DNA of 64,000 bases from assembly GCA_039704465.1 (NCBI GenBank), contig JASFAU010000004.1, positions 186,001 to 250,000 on the forward strand. The letters are read 5' to 3'. Positions 55,762-64,000 of this stretch are shown piece after piece (position 1 is the stretch's first letter; every line of letters begins with the position of its first letter). The position numbers and the translations under genes were made by a program. This stretch comes from Plasmodiophora brassicae (lineage: Eukaryota > Endomyxa > Phytomyxea > Plasmodiophorida > Plasmodiophoridae). Under the pieces are notes generated by a model that did not search any database, was not told the origin of the DNA, and saw nothing but the letters and a program-made list of their open reading frames with translations.

Positions 55762-56767
55762 TTATGGGCGGGCGAGCTTGGCCTCCAACTGCTCGACGAT
55801 CGTGCTGTGCCCGCCTTGTTGGGCCCAGACCAGTGGACTCTCATTACTGTTGTCAGCAGCAGTTATATCGACCCCGGGAGCATTCAGCAGCATTTTGACG
55901 ACCTCCTCATGCCCGTGCCGCGCCGCATAGTGCAATGGAGTCCTGCCCAGCGAATCACGGGCATTGACGTTGATCCCGGGCAAGTCCAGGAGCGCGGCGA
56001 CAACTGCTTCCTCGCCCTCGTAAGCAGTCTGATGCAGTATGTTCCCCGACGACGGGGATGAGGCATCTGGCGGCAAGTCAAAGAAATCATGACGAACCTG
56101 GCGATAGGGACGGATAGCCCAGGCCCGGTTGTTGATGCGGTTGACATTGCCTCCGAAGCATGCAACACGGAAGACTTGTTTGGCAATCTCCTCGTTCCCT
56201 TCGTCACCACGGGCGATCTGCCTTACCGAGCTCAAGGCGGCTTCGTGACGTTCCTGGGCGCTGCTGAATTTCGTGCGCATCGCGTCGATGTTCTCCCAGG
56301 AATGCAGCGTCGCCGCGATGGAGGCAAGGAGCGTCTTCATCTCAAGGAAGTCGGCGCCTACGGCCACCTGGCGCTTGGCCTCGTCCCATACATTTGTCTG
56401 GAAACGATCCATAACCCATGCGGCGCCCTCAACGTCAGGGTTGACCTGTTGCGGCACAGTCAGTAATCGTCGGCGCACGGGTTGACAAACGCTGGCAAGA
56501 AGATACCGGTTGCACTCCGAACGTGTTGATATAGTCGCGAACGTGATGCAACACGTCGATGCCGACAGCGAGCGGAATGCGTACATTATCAAGGCCAGCT
56601 TCCATCATTTCATATATCAATCCCGAATGCGCGGCGGCGGCCAGGTTGGGAACATTGACGGTCGCGTTGGTCTTGGAGACGAGCTGGACAGCATCGGTGA
56701 GACCGGTGGTCAGGGCGAGCAGGATCAGGGGCGATAAAGCGAAGCAGGTAGGATTGCCGGTGGCCAT
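55762..56767 (-). CDS. Secreted Skp1-like/ankyrin-repeat protein (copy B)
   Basis: Two exons, about 56767-56507 and about 56446-55762. It is a full-length inverted paralogue of copy A with an intact frame. It has the same leader (MATGNPTCFALSPLILLALT), a Skp1/POZ-like part (VQLVSKTNATVNVPNLAAAA; IPLAVGIDVLHHVRDYI), the second helical part (EAKRQVAVGADFLEMKTLLA; AMRTKFS) and ankyrin repeats (GNILHQTAYEGEEAVVAALL; GRTPLHYAARHGHEEVVKML). Substitutions are concentrated in the Skp1-like half (for example SDERVHVPNR versus TNATVNVPNL), while the repeats are nearly identical. That pattern hints at selection on the N-terminal half or gene conversion in the repeats. Confidence 0.75.
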
Positions 56768-57165
56768 TGCTGTGCGACGTCAGCGACTGCTTGGAACAGA
56801 GACGTTGGGCAGCGGGGAATTCCAGTTGCAGAATGAAATGACGGACTCCGGAGTCCGGAAGTCCATGCGGGCCTGTTGCCCTGTACCTGCACCAACGCAG
56901 TTCGCGGTCGCGACGTGACGCTCCGGACTCCGCGAAGTCCAACTGCGAGCACGCAACTCGTGGCAGCGTGGTTCAAGCTCACCAACCGGACGGTATGACA
57001 TCAGGCCATTGCGCCACGTAGAATCGGGACAAAAGCAATATGCACCGTTTGAGAACGGTCGTGATTGACACTGCCTGGGAACACCTGTGGACCACCAGTT
57101 GCCGCCTACTCTGGTCAAACACCAGAGTGTGGCGAAACAAACGTCGTTCTAAAGCGCCTTTGATC

Positions 57166-57675
57166 TTGCTATGTAGGTAGTCCCTGTATTATTAATATAT
57201 CGCTACCGTATAGTACAGACCCCCTGTTGAATAGTACCCGTCTTGTAACGAGGTTGACGCGTTCATTGGAAGCGGATGCCCACGAGCTCCCAGGTTCAGG
57301 AGTCGATCGGAATCGGTATTTATGGGAGTACCTTCAGGTGGAAATTGGCCATTGCTGCCCGACAGCGACTGCTTTGAACAGAAACGTTGGACAGCGGGGA
57401 ACATCTTGTAGAATAGGCTCCGGAGTCTGGAAGTGGCAGAAAATGACAAATTTTCAGTGTCCGTGGCTGGGCTCTTGCTTGGTGCGTAGGTTACCTTAGA
57501 TGGGGCGACGAGCAATAGCCCCTCTTAGGTGGCTCAAGTCGGTTGATGAGGCAGACCGTACCTGACGCGCAGGACAGTCCGTGACTTGCGCTGCGCAGTC
57601 CGTGACTGCACTGCCCGCCGCCAGTGGTACGGAGTCCGTGACGTTCACGAGGGCCACCGCTGCACTGAAACGGCA
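57166..57675. other. Gap with a short copy of ankyrin-gene 5' flank
   Basis: At about 57345-57440 a fragment (GCGACTGCTTTGAACAGAAA, ACGTTGGACAGCGGGGAA, CTCCGGAGTCTGG) resembles the 5' flank of the Skp1-like/ankyrin genes near 56785-56860, pointing to a third, mostly lost copy. The remainder, including an AT-rich patch near 57190-57215, contains no gene. Confidence 0.5.
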
Positions 57676-59427
57676 ATGTCCGCGTCGGCCGCGTTGAGGC
57701 GCGGGTTGCTGTCTGACGAATCGATCCGTGGGCTTCGACAGTCCTATGTGGAATCGGGCCCGTATAAGCACGTGGTGATCCAGGACGTGTTCGACACGGA
57801 GCTTCTTCGCCGGGTCCGACTCGAATGCCTGTCGGCGCTGCACGCGACGTACAAGGAGACGGATATCTACAGCGTGTTCCAGACGGGTGACCTGGCCAAC
57901 CTGGATGGCCTTCCGGAGGACGAGCTCAGGCAGGTATCGGCGCTCAAAACGCTCCGAGACACGCTGTACTCGGACGCATTCCGGGCGTTCATCGAGAACG
58001 TCGCTGGTGTTGGTCGCCTAAGCCCGTCGAAGAAGGACCTCAGCTGCAACATCTACAAACCCGGCTGCCACCTCCTTTGCCACGACGACGTCATCGGCTC
58101 ACGCAGCGTGTCCTACATCCTGTACCTGACCGACCCCGACGAGCCGTGGCGCGAGGACGAGGGCGGCGCCCTGGAGTTGTACCCCGTCATCGCCAAGGGC
58201 ACGCCGGCCACCAACCCATCGGTCACGATCCCTGTCAAGTGGAACCAGCTGGCGATGTTCGCAGTTCAGCCTGGGCTGAGTTTCCACTCCGTTGCCGAGG
58301 TACGCCGTTCGCTCGTTACGGTCGCTCGCTCGGTGGTGTCTCACCGAAGCGCTGTCCAGGTCGTTGCCGACGAGGGCCGCGATCGTCTTAGCATTTCAGG
58401 ATGGTTTCACGTCCTGCAGGACGACGACCTGACTGACGAAGAACGCGCCAGCCGTCAGGAGCGGTCCAATGCTGGCGACGCCGCTCCGGCATCGTTGGAG
58501 CAGATCGTGTCGTCGACGGGCGGTAAGCCGTTCGCGCCGACCCTGCCGGCCGGCGACGACTCCGCCTGGGTCGACGACAACGGCGACGTCGTATTCCTGT
58601 CGGCCGACGAGGTCGACGAGCTGCGCCGGTTCGTCAACCCGCTGTACCTGAAGCCGTCCGTCATCATGCAGGCGAACGAGACTTTCGCATCGCAGGCGTC
58701 TATCCAGCTGACGTCGTTCCTGCGCGACGACGTCGCCGACCAGGTCCGGGACGCCATCGAGAAGGACGACGAACGGTGCGGGTTCTTCGACGAACGCCTG
58801 TCGCCAGCCGTCTACGACAGCGGCGTTGTCGATGGTGTCTGGACGCCAACGGGCCCGCCACACATCCGTCGTTACGTCGAGCTCGCCGAACAGAACGCCA
58901 GGGACGACAACGAGTCCGGGCGCGTGCTCCAGGCGCTTCGCGACGATCTGTTCAAGTCGTCGCACGCGTTCCGTCACCTTCTGTACCTGATCACGAGCTT
59001 CAGGCCGGTCGTGGAACGGGGCGCTGTGCGCCGATTCCGACCCGGCCTGGATTACACGCTGGCGACGTCGACGCCGGCGCCGGATCCGACCACCGGCGAC
59101 GTGTTCGACGGCGTCTTGGACGCGACGTTATGTTTCGTGGCGAACGGGGACGATGTCTGGGCGTCGGACGAGGTCGGCGGGTTCGAATGCTACATGGTCC
59201 CCGACGACGACAACGAGGACCCGGCGCAGTACCGGGCCGCCGCCGACGTCGCCGACGGCACGCTGAGCGTCAGCGCCGGCTGCAACGTCCTGAACCTGGT
59301 CCTGCGCCCGACGGGCGTGATGAAGTTCGTCAAGTACGTGTCGGCCAGCGCCCCTGGGTCCCGCTGGGACGTCGCCTGGGAGTACCGCGTTGTGCAGGAC
59401 AGTGCCGACGACGTCGCCGAAGCGTGA
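57676..59427 (+). CDS. OGFOD1: OGFOD1/Tpa1-type 2-oxoglutarate prolyl hydroxylase
   Basis: Two exons, 57676-58299 and 58360-59427, joined in phase 0, give 563 residues, close to human OGFOD1 (542). The N-terminal double-stranded beta-helix has the iron ligands HxD in CHLLCHDDVIGSRSVSYILY, the distal His in LSFHSVAE and the 2-oxoglutarate Arg in RDRLSISGWFH, which the intron interrupts. The C-terminal half is the second, non-catalytic beta-helix of the family (NPLYLKPSVIMQANETFASQ; SSHAFRHLLYLITSF). The enzyme hydroxylates a proline of ribosomal protein uS12, affecting translation accuracy, in nucleus or cytosol. The start is the first ATG before the conserved SYVESGPYKHVVIQDVF block. Confidence 0.88.
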   Translation: MSASAALRRGLLSDESIRGLRQSYVESGPYKHVVIQDVFDTELLRRVRLECLSALHATYKETDIYSVFQTGDLANLDGLPEDELRQVSALKTLRDTLYSDAFRAFIENVAGVGRLSPSKKDLSCNIYKPGCHLLCHDDVIGSRSVSYILYLTDPDEPWREDEGGALELYPVIAKGTPATNPSVTIPVKWNQLAMFAVQPGLSFHSVAEVRRSLVTVARSVVSHRSAVQVVADEGRDRLSISGWFHVLQDDDLTDEERASRQERSNAGDAAPASLEQIVSSTGGKPFAPTLPAGDDSAWVDDNGDVVFLSADEVDELRRFVNPLYLKPSVIMQANETFASQASIQLTSFLRDDVADQVRDAIEKDDERCGFFDERLSPAVYDSGVVDGVWTPTGPPHIRRYVELAEQNARDDNESGRVLQALRDDLFKSSHAFRHLLYLITSFRPVVERGAVRRFRPGLDYTLATSTPAPDPTTGDVFDGVLDATLCFVANGDDVWASDEVGGFECYMVPDDDNEDPAQYRAAADVADGTLSVSAGCNVLNLVLRPTGVMKFVKYVSASAPGSRWDVAWEYRVVQDSADDVAEA

Positions 59428-59567
59428 CACGTTAAATAAGAGCGGCCGTTTCGAAATAGCAAGCCAGCGCCCATGGGAGCGTGCTTTGCTGCGATCCTCA
59501 TCAGCAGAGCAGCGCTGAAGGTGTGTGTGTGTCGATCAGTGCTGAGCGTCACAATTCGCTACGTGCC

Positions 59568-61385
59568 ATGCCGCCGAAGAAGGACGGGAAGGGCAGCAGC
59601 AAGAAGGCGAAGCTGGCCGCGAAGAAGGCGGAGGCGGCCGCCGAGAAGCAGCGCCTGGAAGAGGAGCGCCTCCGCCTGGAGGAGGAGGAGCGTCTGCGGA
59701 AGATCGAGGAGGCGCGCCTCGCCGCCGAGGCCGAGGCCGCCCGGCAGGCGCGCCTTGTCGTGAAGCGTGCCTCCGATGTCGAGCGCATTGCGAAGGAGGT
59801 GGAGGATGACGCGCCGACCGAGGGCGCGTTCCGGGCGAAGAAGGAGGCCCTGGAGCACGAACAGGCCGAGCGCGTCACGTGGGAGAAGGTGTTCCGATGC
59901 GACACGCTGCCGGACGCGACCGACGAACCCGACCTGAACTCGTACCTGACGTTGTGGCGCGAGGAGACGGCCGGCGCCGCCCGGCCCTGGCAGGCGATCC
60001 TGGCCGACTGCCAGGCGGGCGAGGACCTGCAGGTCCAGCTCGACGCGATCGCCTGCGCCGCCCGCCAGGTCATGGACGAGGCGCGCGTCCAGTGGGCCAT
60101 CGGCAAGTCCCGCGAGGTCGCCGCGATCACGCAGGCGGCGCTGGACGCGCTGACCGCCACGCTGCTCGTCGAGGCGGACAGGGACGGGGCGACGACGACG
60201 AGCAGCATCCTGAAGCAGAGCGGGGCGGCGGACGCGCTCAAGTACGCGCTGTGGACCACCGGCCACGTCAAGCTGAAGCGGAACAAGGTCGTCGAGTTCG
60301 ACGACGTCGGCGTGACGGTCGACCCGCCCAACATGCTGACGATGCAGAACGGGAACGGCATGGCCGTGCGCGTCGTGTACACGGGTCACGACCCGTTCGC
60401 GCACGACAACCGGTCGGCGCTGGCGTCGTACGGCGGCGTGTACCAGGTCGACGCCGTCGAGCTGCCGCTGCCGTCGTTCCTGATGCAGAACTGGATCGTC
60501 CGGGAGATCAACGACGCGTTCGGCGCCGTCCAGCTGCGGCCGTACCCGGGCCACGCCGCCGTCGACGCCACGACGCAGCCGGTGAAGCTGTCGTGGAGGA
60601 TCTCGCGGCAGACGCTGGTGGACGACCTGCCGGTCGTCGGCTGGTGGGACGCGGCGGCGTCCGCCTGGTCCACCGACGGCATCAGCGACGTGCGCCTGAA
60701 CACGGTCGACCGTGTGATCTCGTTGCAATCGATGCAGCTGCGCCCGCTGGCGCTCCTGCACCCGAAGACGCTCGACTGCTCGTACAGGTCGTGGGGTGTG
60801 ACGTCGCCGGCGCCAAACGTCGCCCGGGTCAGCGTCGAGGGCGGCCGGATGGTCGTCGAGATCGAGCTGCGCGACGACCGGTGCACGTTGGTGCGCCCGC
60901 AGGCGCCCGAGCTGTCGCACCTGGGCAAGCCGGCGCGCCCGGCCGCGTTCCTCGCCGACCTGAAGCGATGCGGAATCGCGCTGATGCCCGGCAGCGCCGC
61001 CAAGCGCCAGGACGTCGAGCTGTTCGCCTACCGGAACATGGCGCGCGTGGCCGGCGTGTTCCCGATCAGGTTCAGCGCGTGGAACGCGAAGCTGGGCCCC
61101 GAGGTGACCGCGTTCGAGCTGCAGGCGGGCGACGACGCCGGCGACCGCGACGAATGGTTGACCATCTGTCATACGTCGACGAGCGCGTTCGTCGGCAGGC
61201 GCTGCGAGGTCTGGGACGACGACGAGCCCGAGATGGACGGCGAGGTGCGGCATGCGAGCCTGCGGCGCGCGCTGGCGTCACGCACGACGGCGGAGCAGAG
61301 CGCGCGCCTCGACACGCAGACGACCGCGTTCGTCGAGTCCATGAGGGCTCTGCTGACGTTGCTGCGCCCGCTGGCATCCTCCTAA
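59568..61385 (+). CDS. DNAI7: Axonemal dynein intermediate chain 7 (CASC1/IC97)
   Basis: An intronless gene of 605 residues. A Lys/Glu-rich coiled N terminus (MPPKKDGKGSSKKAKLAAKK; RLEEERLRLEEEERLRKIEE) is typical of CASC1/DNAI7. The middle has DLNSYLTLWREETAGAARPW. The C-terminal half matches the family blocks: LLHPKTLDCSYRSWGV (family: Y.Y.sW.lRp), VEGGRMVVEIELRDDRCTLV and SHLGKPARPAAFLADLKRCG. IC97 belongs to inner-arm dynein I1 of cilia and flagella, so the organism should make motile flagellated cells. Tandem with OGFOD1, 140 bases downstream. A 587-residue overlapping frame is a GC-driven shadow. Confidence 0.8.
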   Translation: MPPKKDGKGSSKKAKLAAKKAEAAAEKQRLEEERLRLEEEERLRKIEEARLAAEAEAARQARLVVKRASDVERIAKEVEDDAPTEGAFRAKKEALEHEQAERVTWEKVFRCDTLPDATDEPDLNSYLTLWREETAGAARPWQAILADCQAGEDLQVQLDAIACAARQVMDEARVQWAIGKSREVAAITQAALDALTATLLVEADRDGATTTSSILKQSGAADALKYALWTTGHVKLKRNKVVEFDDVGVTVDPPNMLTMQNGNGMAVRVVYTGHDPFAHDNRSALASYGGVYQVDAVELPLPSFLMQNWIVREINDAFGAVQLRPYPGHAAVDATTQPVKLSWRISRQTLVDDLPVVGWWDAAASAWSTDGISDVRLNTVDRVISLQSMQLRPLALLHPKTLDCSYRSWGVTSPAPNVARVSVEGGRMVVEIELRDDRCTLVRPQAPELSHLGKPARPAAFLADLKRCGIALMPGSAAKRQDVELFAYRNMARVAGVFPIRFSAWNAKLGPEVTAFELQAGDDAGDRDEWLTICHTSTSAFVGRRCEVWDDDEPEMDGEVRHASLRRALASRTTAEQSARLDTQTTAFVESMRALLTLLRPLASS

Positions 61386-61531
61386 AGACAGGCCTTCGCA
61401 AAAAACGCGCCCGCAGAGTCACGCAAAAAGAAACGCGCGACAGTAACACAAAACGTGCGCACAGTGGAAACCACAGAAAGTGCGTACAGTTGAGTGGGCT
61501 CGGCGCATGTTGCAGTCTGTCCTGGGAAACC

Positions 61532-62548
61532 TCACGGTACATTATCAACGATTTCAAGCAGGGGCCCCTGTCCGTCGGCAGCGGGAACGCGCCTGACGGC
61601 CCCCAGGCAGACCAGGTCGCGAACAAGGTACGCGGCCGTTAGCGTAGACCGCTTCAGCGGCTTCGCCGCGAGCACCTGATGAAACGGATCAAACGTCAGC
61701 GTCGACGGCTGACCATGGCGCCGTTGCGCACGGCTACGGATTCGGTCCTGCTGGATCGCCCACGTCGACGAACGGCGGATTTCATTTCCTGGCGCCCCGC
61801 TGCGAGCTGGGCGGCGAACTCGCCCGCGTTCGGCACCGAAAACCAGAACGAGGTCGCGTCGCGACGAATGATGACTCCCTCGGCGAACAGTATCCTTCGG
61901 GACGGGTCAGCTGACGCGGACCCGCTCTGTGTCGCAACGCTCATACGAAATGCCCGCCTCGACGTCCACGCCCGCGAAGCAGTCGCGAATCAGGTGGCCC
62001 CGTTCGAGAAAGAAGCCGGTATGCGCAGGCAGGACCCGATCGAAAAACGATGCTACAAACGACGATGGTATCCATCATCGGCTGTCCGGCACGGCGACAC
62101 GGATTCGGTACGCACCCATGACTGATTTCGTGGCAGATGTGACGCGGCCTGTCTCCAATTTGACGTTGAAGAACTCGATGAGGTCGCTGGTCAGCACGAC
62201 GCCGACTTCCGCGTCGTGGCCGATGCGCATCAACCTGCAGACGTTCGCTTCCGCCATCGACCGCAACTCGCCCTCGACCTGACGCCGGTCGTACACCACA
62301 TCGTAAATGTGGTGTTTCAGCACGACTGGAGGCGTTCGCCCTGATGACGATCGTCAGTTGTCCTCCATGAACGTCCGGCAGGCCAGCGCATGACGCGGCC
62401 CACCTTTGAACGGGAACTCGTTCCGCAGCAGGTGGATGGCGGCGAGCGTGTCCGATACAGCCATCGAAGCCGTATCGGCGTCGTCCAGCGGTCGATGCTG
62501 CTCGGCATCTGCTGCGGGGCGCGCGCGTTTGCGACGGCGCATCATCAT
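61532..62548 (-). CDS. STK19: STK19 homologue (winged-helix DNA-binding protein)
   Basis: The minus strand starts at ATG 62548 (MMMRRRKRARPAADAEQHRP, a probable nuclear-localisation stretch). Spliced pieces follow STK19 in order: SDTLAAIHLLRNEFPFKGRT (across a 62-base intron, phase 1), PPVVLKHHIYDVVYDRRQVE, MRIGHDAEVGVVLTSDLIEF, then after further introns GVIIRRDATSFWFSVPNAGE, FAAQLAAGRQEMKSAVRRRG and the C terminus LTAAYLVRDLVCLGAVRRVP, ending at 61532. Middle exons between about 62120 and 61900 are not fully resolved. Despite its name the human protein is not a kinase of the usual fold; it is a nuclear winged-helix protein implicated in transcription-coupled repair. Convergent with DNAI7, about 150 bases away. 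Confidence 0.75.
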
Positions 62549-62852
62549 CCGCCGGACAGATCCGCGCGCGCGCGGCTTGGCAGACCAGCGCCGCCGACTG
62601 CGGGACTGCACGCGGGACGGCCGCATCATGGACCGGCCGCACCTCGCAATGCGAAAGCAACGCCCGGACGACCACAGGGCACACGCGTTCCGGTTCCGGC
62701 ACCCACCAGCTGGGCGTTTCCGACAGGTGCAAGCACAGAGATTTGTTACATAGGGGCACCGTTTCATTAACGCACGGAGCCTCACGTTGTCATCATTACC
62801 GTTTAGATGATACGGTTTGCGATCGCTAACGTCGTACCAGTGTCGTGTGTTT

Positions 62853-64000
62853 ATGCAGCAGCACAGCATGCGGCAGCACGCCGTGCCAGCACGCATGCAC
62901 TGTGCCCGTAACGCACTCTTCGTGTGGGCTCTGCTTGCTGTAGTATCTCTTGCCATCTGTACATTCGTGCTTGTCAATGTCCGCCTGGCAGCAGACGTGA
63001 CGAGTGTCAGGGAGCGGTCGGCAGCTGGCTGCCAGGTCGAGCGTGCTGTGGCCCGGCCGCGTATTGCAATCGTGACTGCGGCCACGCCCGACCGGATCAG
63101 CATGTATCAGCCGGCGACGAACTCGAAACAGTGCTACGCGCTACGCCATGGATATGATTTCATATTCGACACGAATGCGGCGACGTCGTCGCTGAACCCG
63201 TGGTGGAGGAAGGTGATGGCCACGAAGAAGTACCTGCCGTTCTACGACTGGGTCTTCTGGATGGACGCCGACACGCTAGTCACGAATTACACGGTGCGCC
63301 TCGAGTGGTTCCTGCCCGAAAACGGCGCCGACACCCACCTGGTCGTCACCGACCATAACATTGCCTTGAACGACGGCGCCTTCTTCCTCCGAAACAGCGA
63401 CTGGTCGACAAGGCATGGGGCGGACACCATTGACGTTCAGTTCGATTCATGACAGCATTGTCAGGTTTCTTGACAGGTGGTTGGAGTTGGGTCTAGAAGT
63501 GCATAACCGGGGCCAGCGATGGGCATGGGACGATCAGGGTGCGTTCTACGAACTGCTTCTTATCGAAGCACATTCCAGGTTCGATGTTTAACGTGCAACG
63601 AGACCCACCAGTCTTATTCAGAAACAGTCCTGGCCACGTGGAATACGACAACGAGTGTTCTAGGAGCAATCGCTGCTGCGAGTACCTGCCTCTGCAGCGC
63701 TGTTTCAATCGAAGGTTTGCCCTGCTTAAGAGGCGACGCTGTCTCGCATTCACGCTGCATGGCATGTGGCAGGCTGGAGCAGACGGGAAGCGTGTTCGGC
63801 GACCGTCATGTTCCGCATGTGACGTTCATCGACCCGCGGTACCATCCGGTCCCGTCAGAACCCGGCAACGCCTGGGTCCGCGGCGGATTCGACCAATACC
63901 GCGAGGTCGAGTTCCAGGGCGAGGTCTGGATCTACGGCGAATGGTCGAAGGAGAATTTCTGGCACAGGGGCGACTTCGTGCTGCACTCCAGCGCGAAATC
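62853..64000 (+). CDS. GT34-like glycosyltransferase, type II membrane protein (3' end beyond window)
   Basis: ATG 62853 gives a short cytosolic tail and a signal anchor (ALFVWALLAVVSLAICTFVL). The catalytic domain then reads PRIAIVTAATPD, SKQCYALRHGYDFIFDTN, WWRKVMATKKYLPFYDWVFW, the metal-binding MDADTLVTN (DxD) and DHNIALNDGAFFLRNSDWST, then FLDRWLELG and WDDQGAFYELLL, as in the galactosyl/mannosyltransferases of the GMA12/MNN10 family. One intron near 63413-63468 works best as GC-AG (ACAAG|GCATGG). Later exons include YDNECSRSNRCCEYLPLQRC and, up to the edge, HVTFIDPRYHPVP and GDFVLHSSAK (family GDFxxHfaG). It probably adds hexose to glycoproteins or glycans in the Golgi. Confidence 0.7.

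Larger units (their letters stand above)
55500..57165. repeat. Right arm of the large inverted repeat (pairs with 41497-43390)
   Basis: Inverted copy of the left arm. It includes the second Skp1-like/ankyrin gene and, at 55505-55570, a stretch matching the phosphatase gene at about 43306-43370. In the right arm the 220 bases between the conserved CACCGGTTGG junction and that stretch are deleted. Confidence 0.85.

Noticed and set aside
59559..61642. Long overlapping frames on both strands across the DNAI7 gene (564 and 587 codons)
   Set aside because: GC-driven shadows; only the 59568-61385 frame matches a family.

Overview
The window is eukaryotic nuclear DNA from a GC-rich, gene-dense protist. 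Its introns are mostly 45-70 bases, GT-AG with a CTRAC-like branch site 10-20 bases before the AG, and a few look like GC-AG. It holds a canonical histone H3, an axonemal dynein gene (so a flagellated stage is expected), a histidine-phosphotransfer protein and two secreted Skp1-like/ankyrin proteins. Together these fit a plasmodiophorid such as Plasmodiophora brassicae (Rhizaria) best. That assignment is inference from gene content and was not checked against a database.

Layout. 0-1.6 kb: the N-terminal end of a DNA-PKcs (PRKDC) homologue, minus strand, running off the left edge. 2.1-4.0 kb: two fold-back palindromes, one carrying a BED zinc finger, and a 10-base minisatellite. 4.05-8.8 kb: a broken and an intact tandem copy of a Trf4/5-like nucleotidyltransferase with a signal peptide. 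9.4-11.0 kb: a small SH3/KOW-like protein and a lipid-anchored HPt phosphorelay protein. 11.1-21.6 kb: one giant, intron-rich armadillo-repeat gene. 22.3-27.1 kb: a membrane-anchored cyclophilin, a small secreted protein and a transportin-3/importin-13-like karyopherin. 27.6-29.9 kb: the C-terminal end of a bridge-like lipid-transfer protein (SABRE/FMP27/Hobbit family, minus strand) abuts, head to head, the kinase and FATC end of DNA-PKcs (plus strand). 30.2-31.3 kb: an inverted duplication of a small membrane-protein gene. 32.0-37.8 kb: a coiled-coil protein with UVR-like motifs, histone H3 and IPI1/TEX10. 38.1-41.3 kb: a transposon graveyard (BED/hAT-like palindrome, deleted copia element, ankyrin fragment). 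41.5-57.2 kb: two intact secreted Skp1-like/ankyrin genes in inverted orientation flank about 12 kb holding a purple-acid-phosphatase-like protein, a PARG-like protein without its catalytic signature, a SUEL-lectin membrane protein, a dipeptidyl-peptidase-IV-like peptidase, a secreted protein and a membrane multicopper oxidase. 57.6-64 kb: OGFOD1/Tpa1, DNAI7, STK19 and a GT34-type glycosyltransferase cut by the right edge.

The main results are: (i) DNA-PKcs appears in two oppositely oriented pieces, and the second joins a truncated lipid-transfer gene, which is what a >28 kb inversion (or misassembly) would leave; (ii) secreted proteins with a Skp1/POZ fold fused to ankyrin repeats are candidates for interfering with host SCF ubiquitin ligases; (iii) a poly(A)-polymerase-type nucleotidyltransferase carries a signal peptide; (iv) inverted duplications of every size, from about 115 bases to 1.6 kb, recur across the window. 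Exon borders were read by eye from splice motifs and protein continuity. They are good where phases close and approximate elsewhere.
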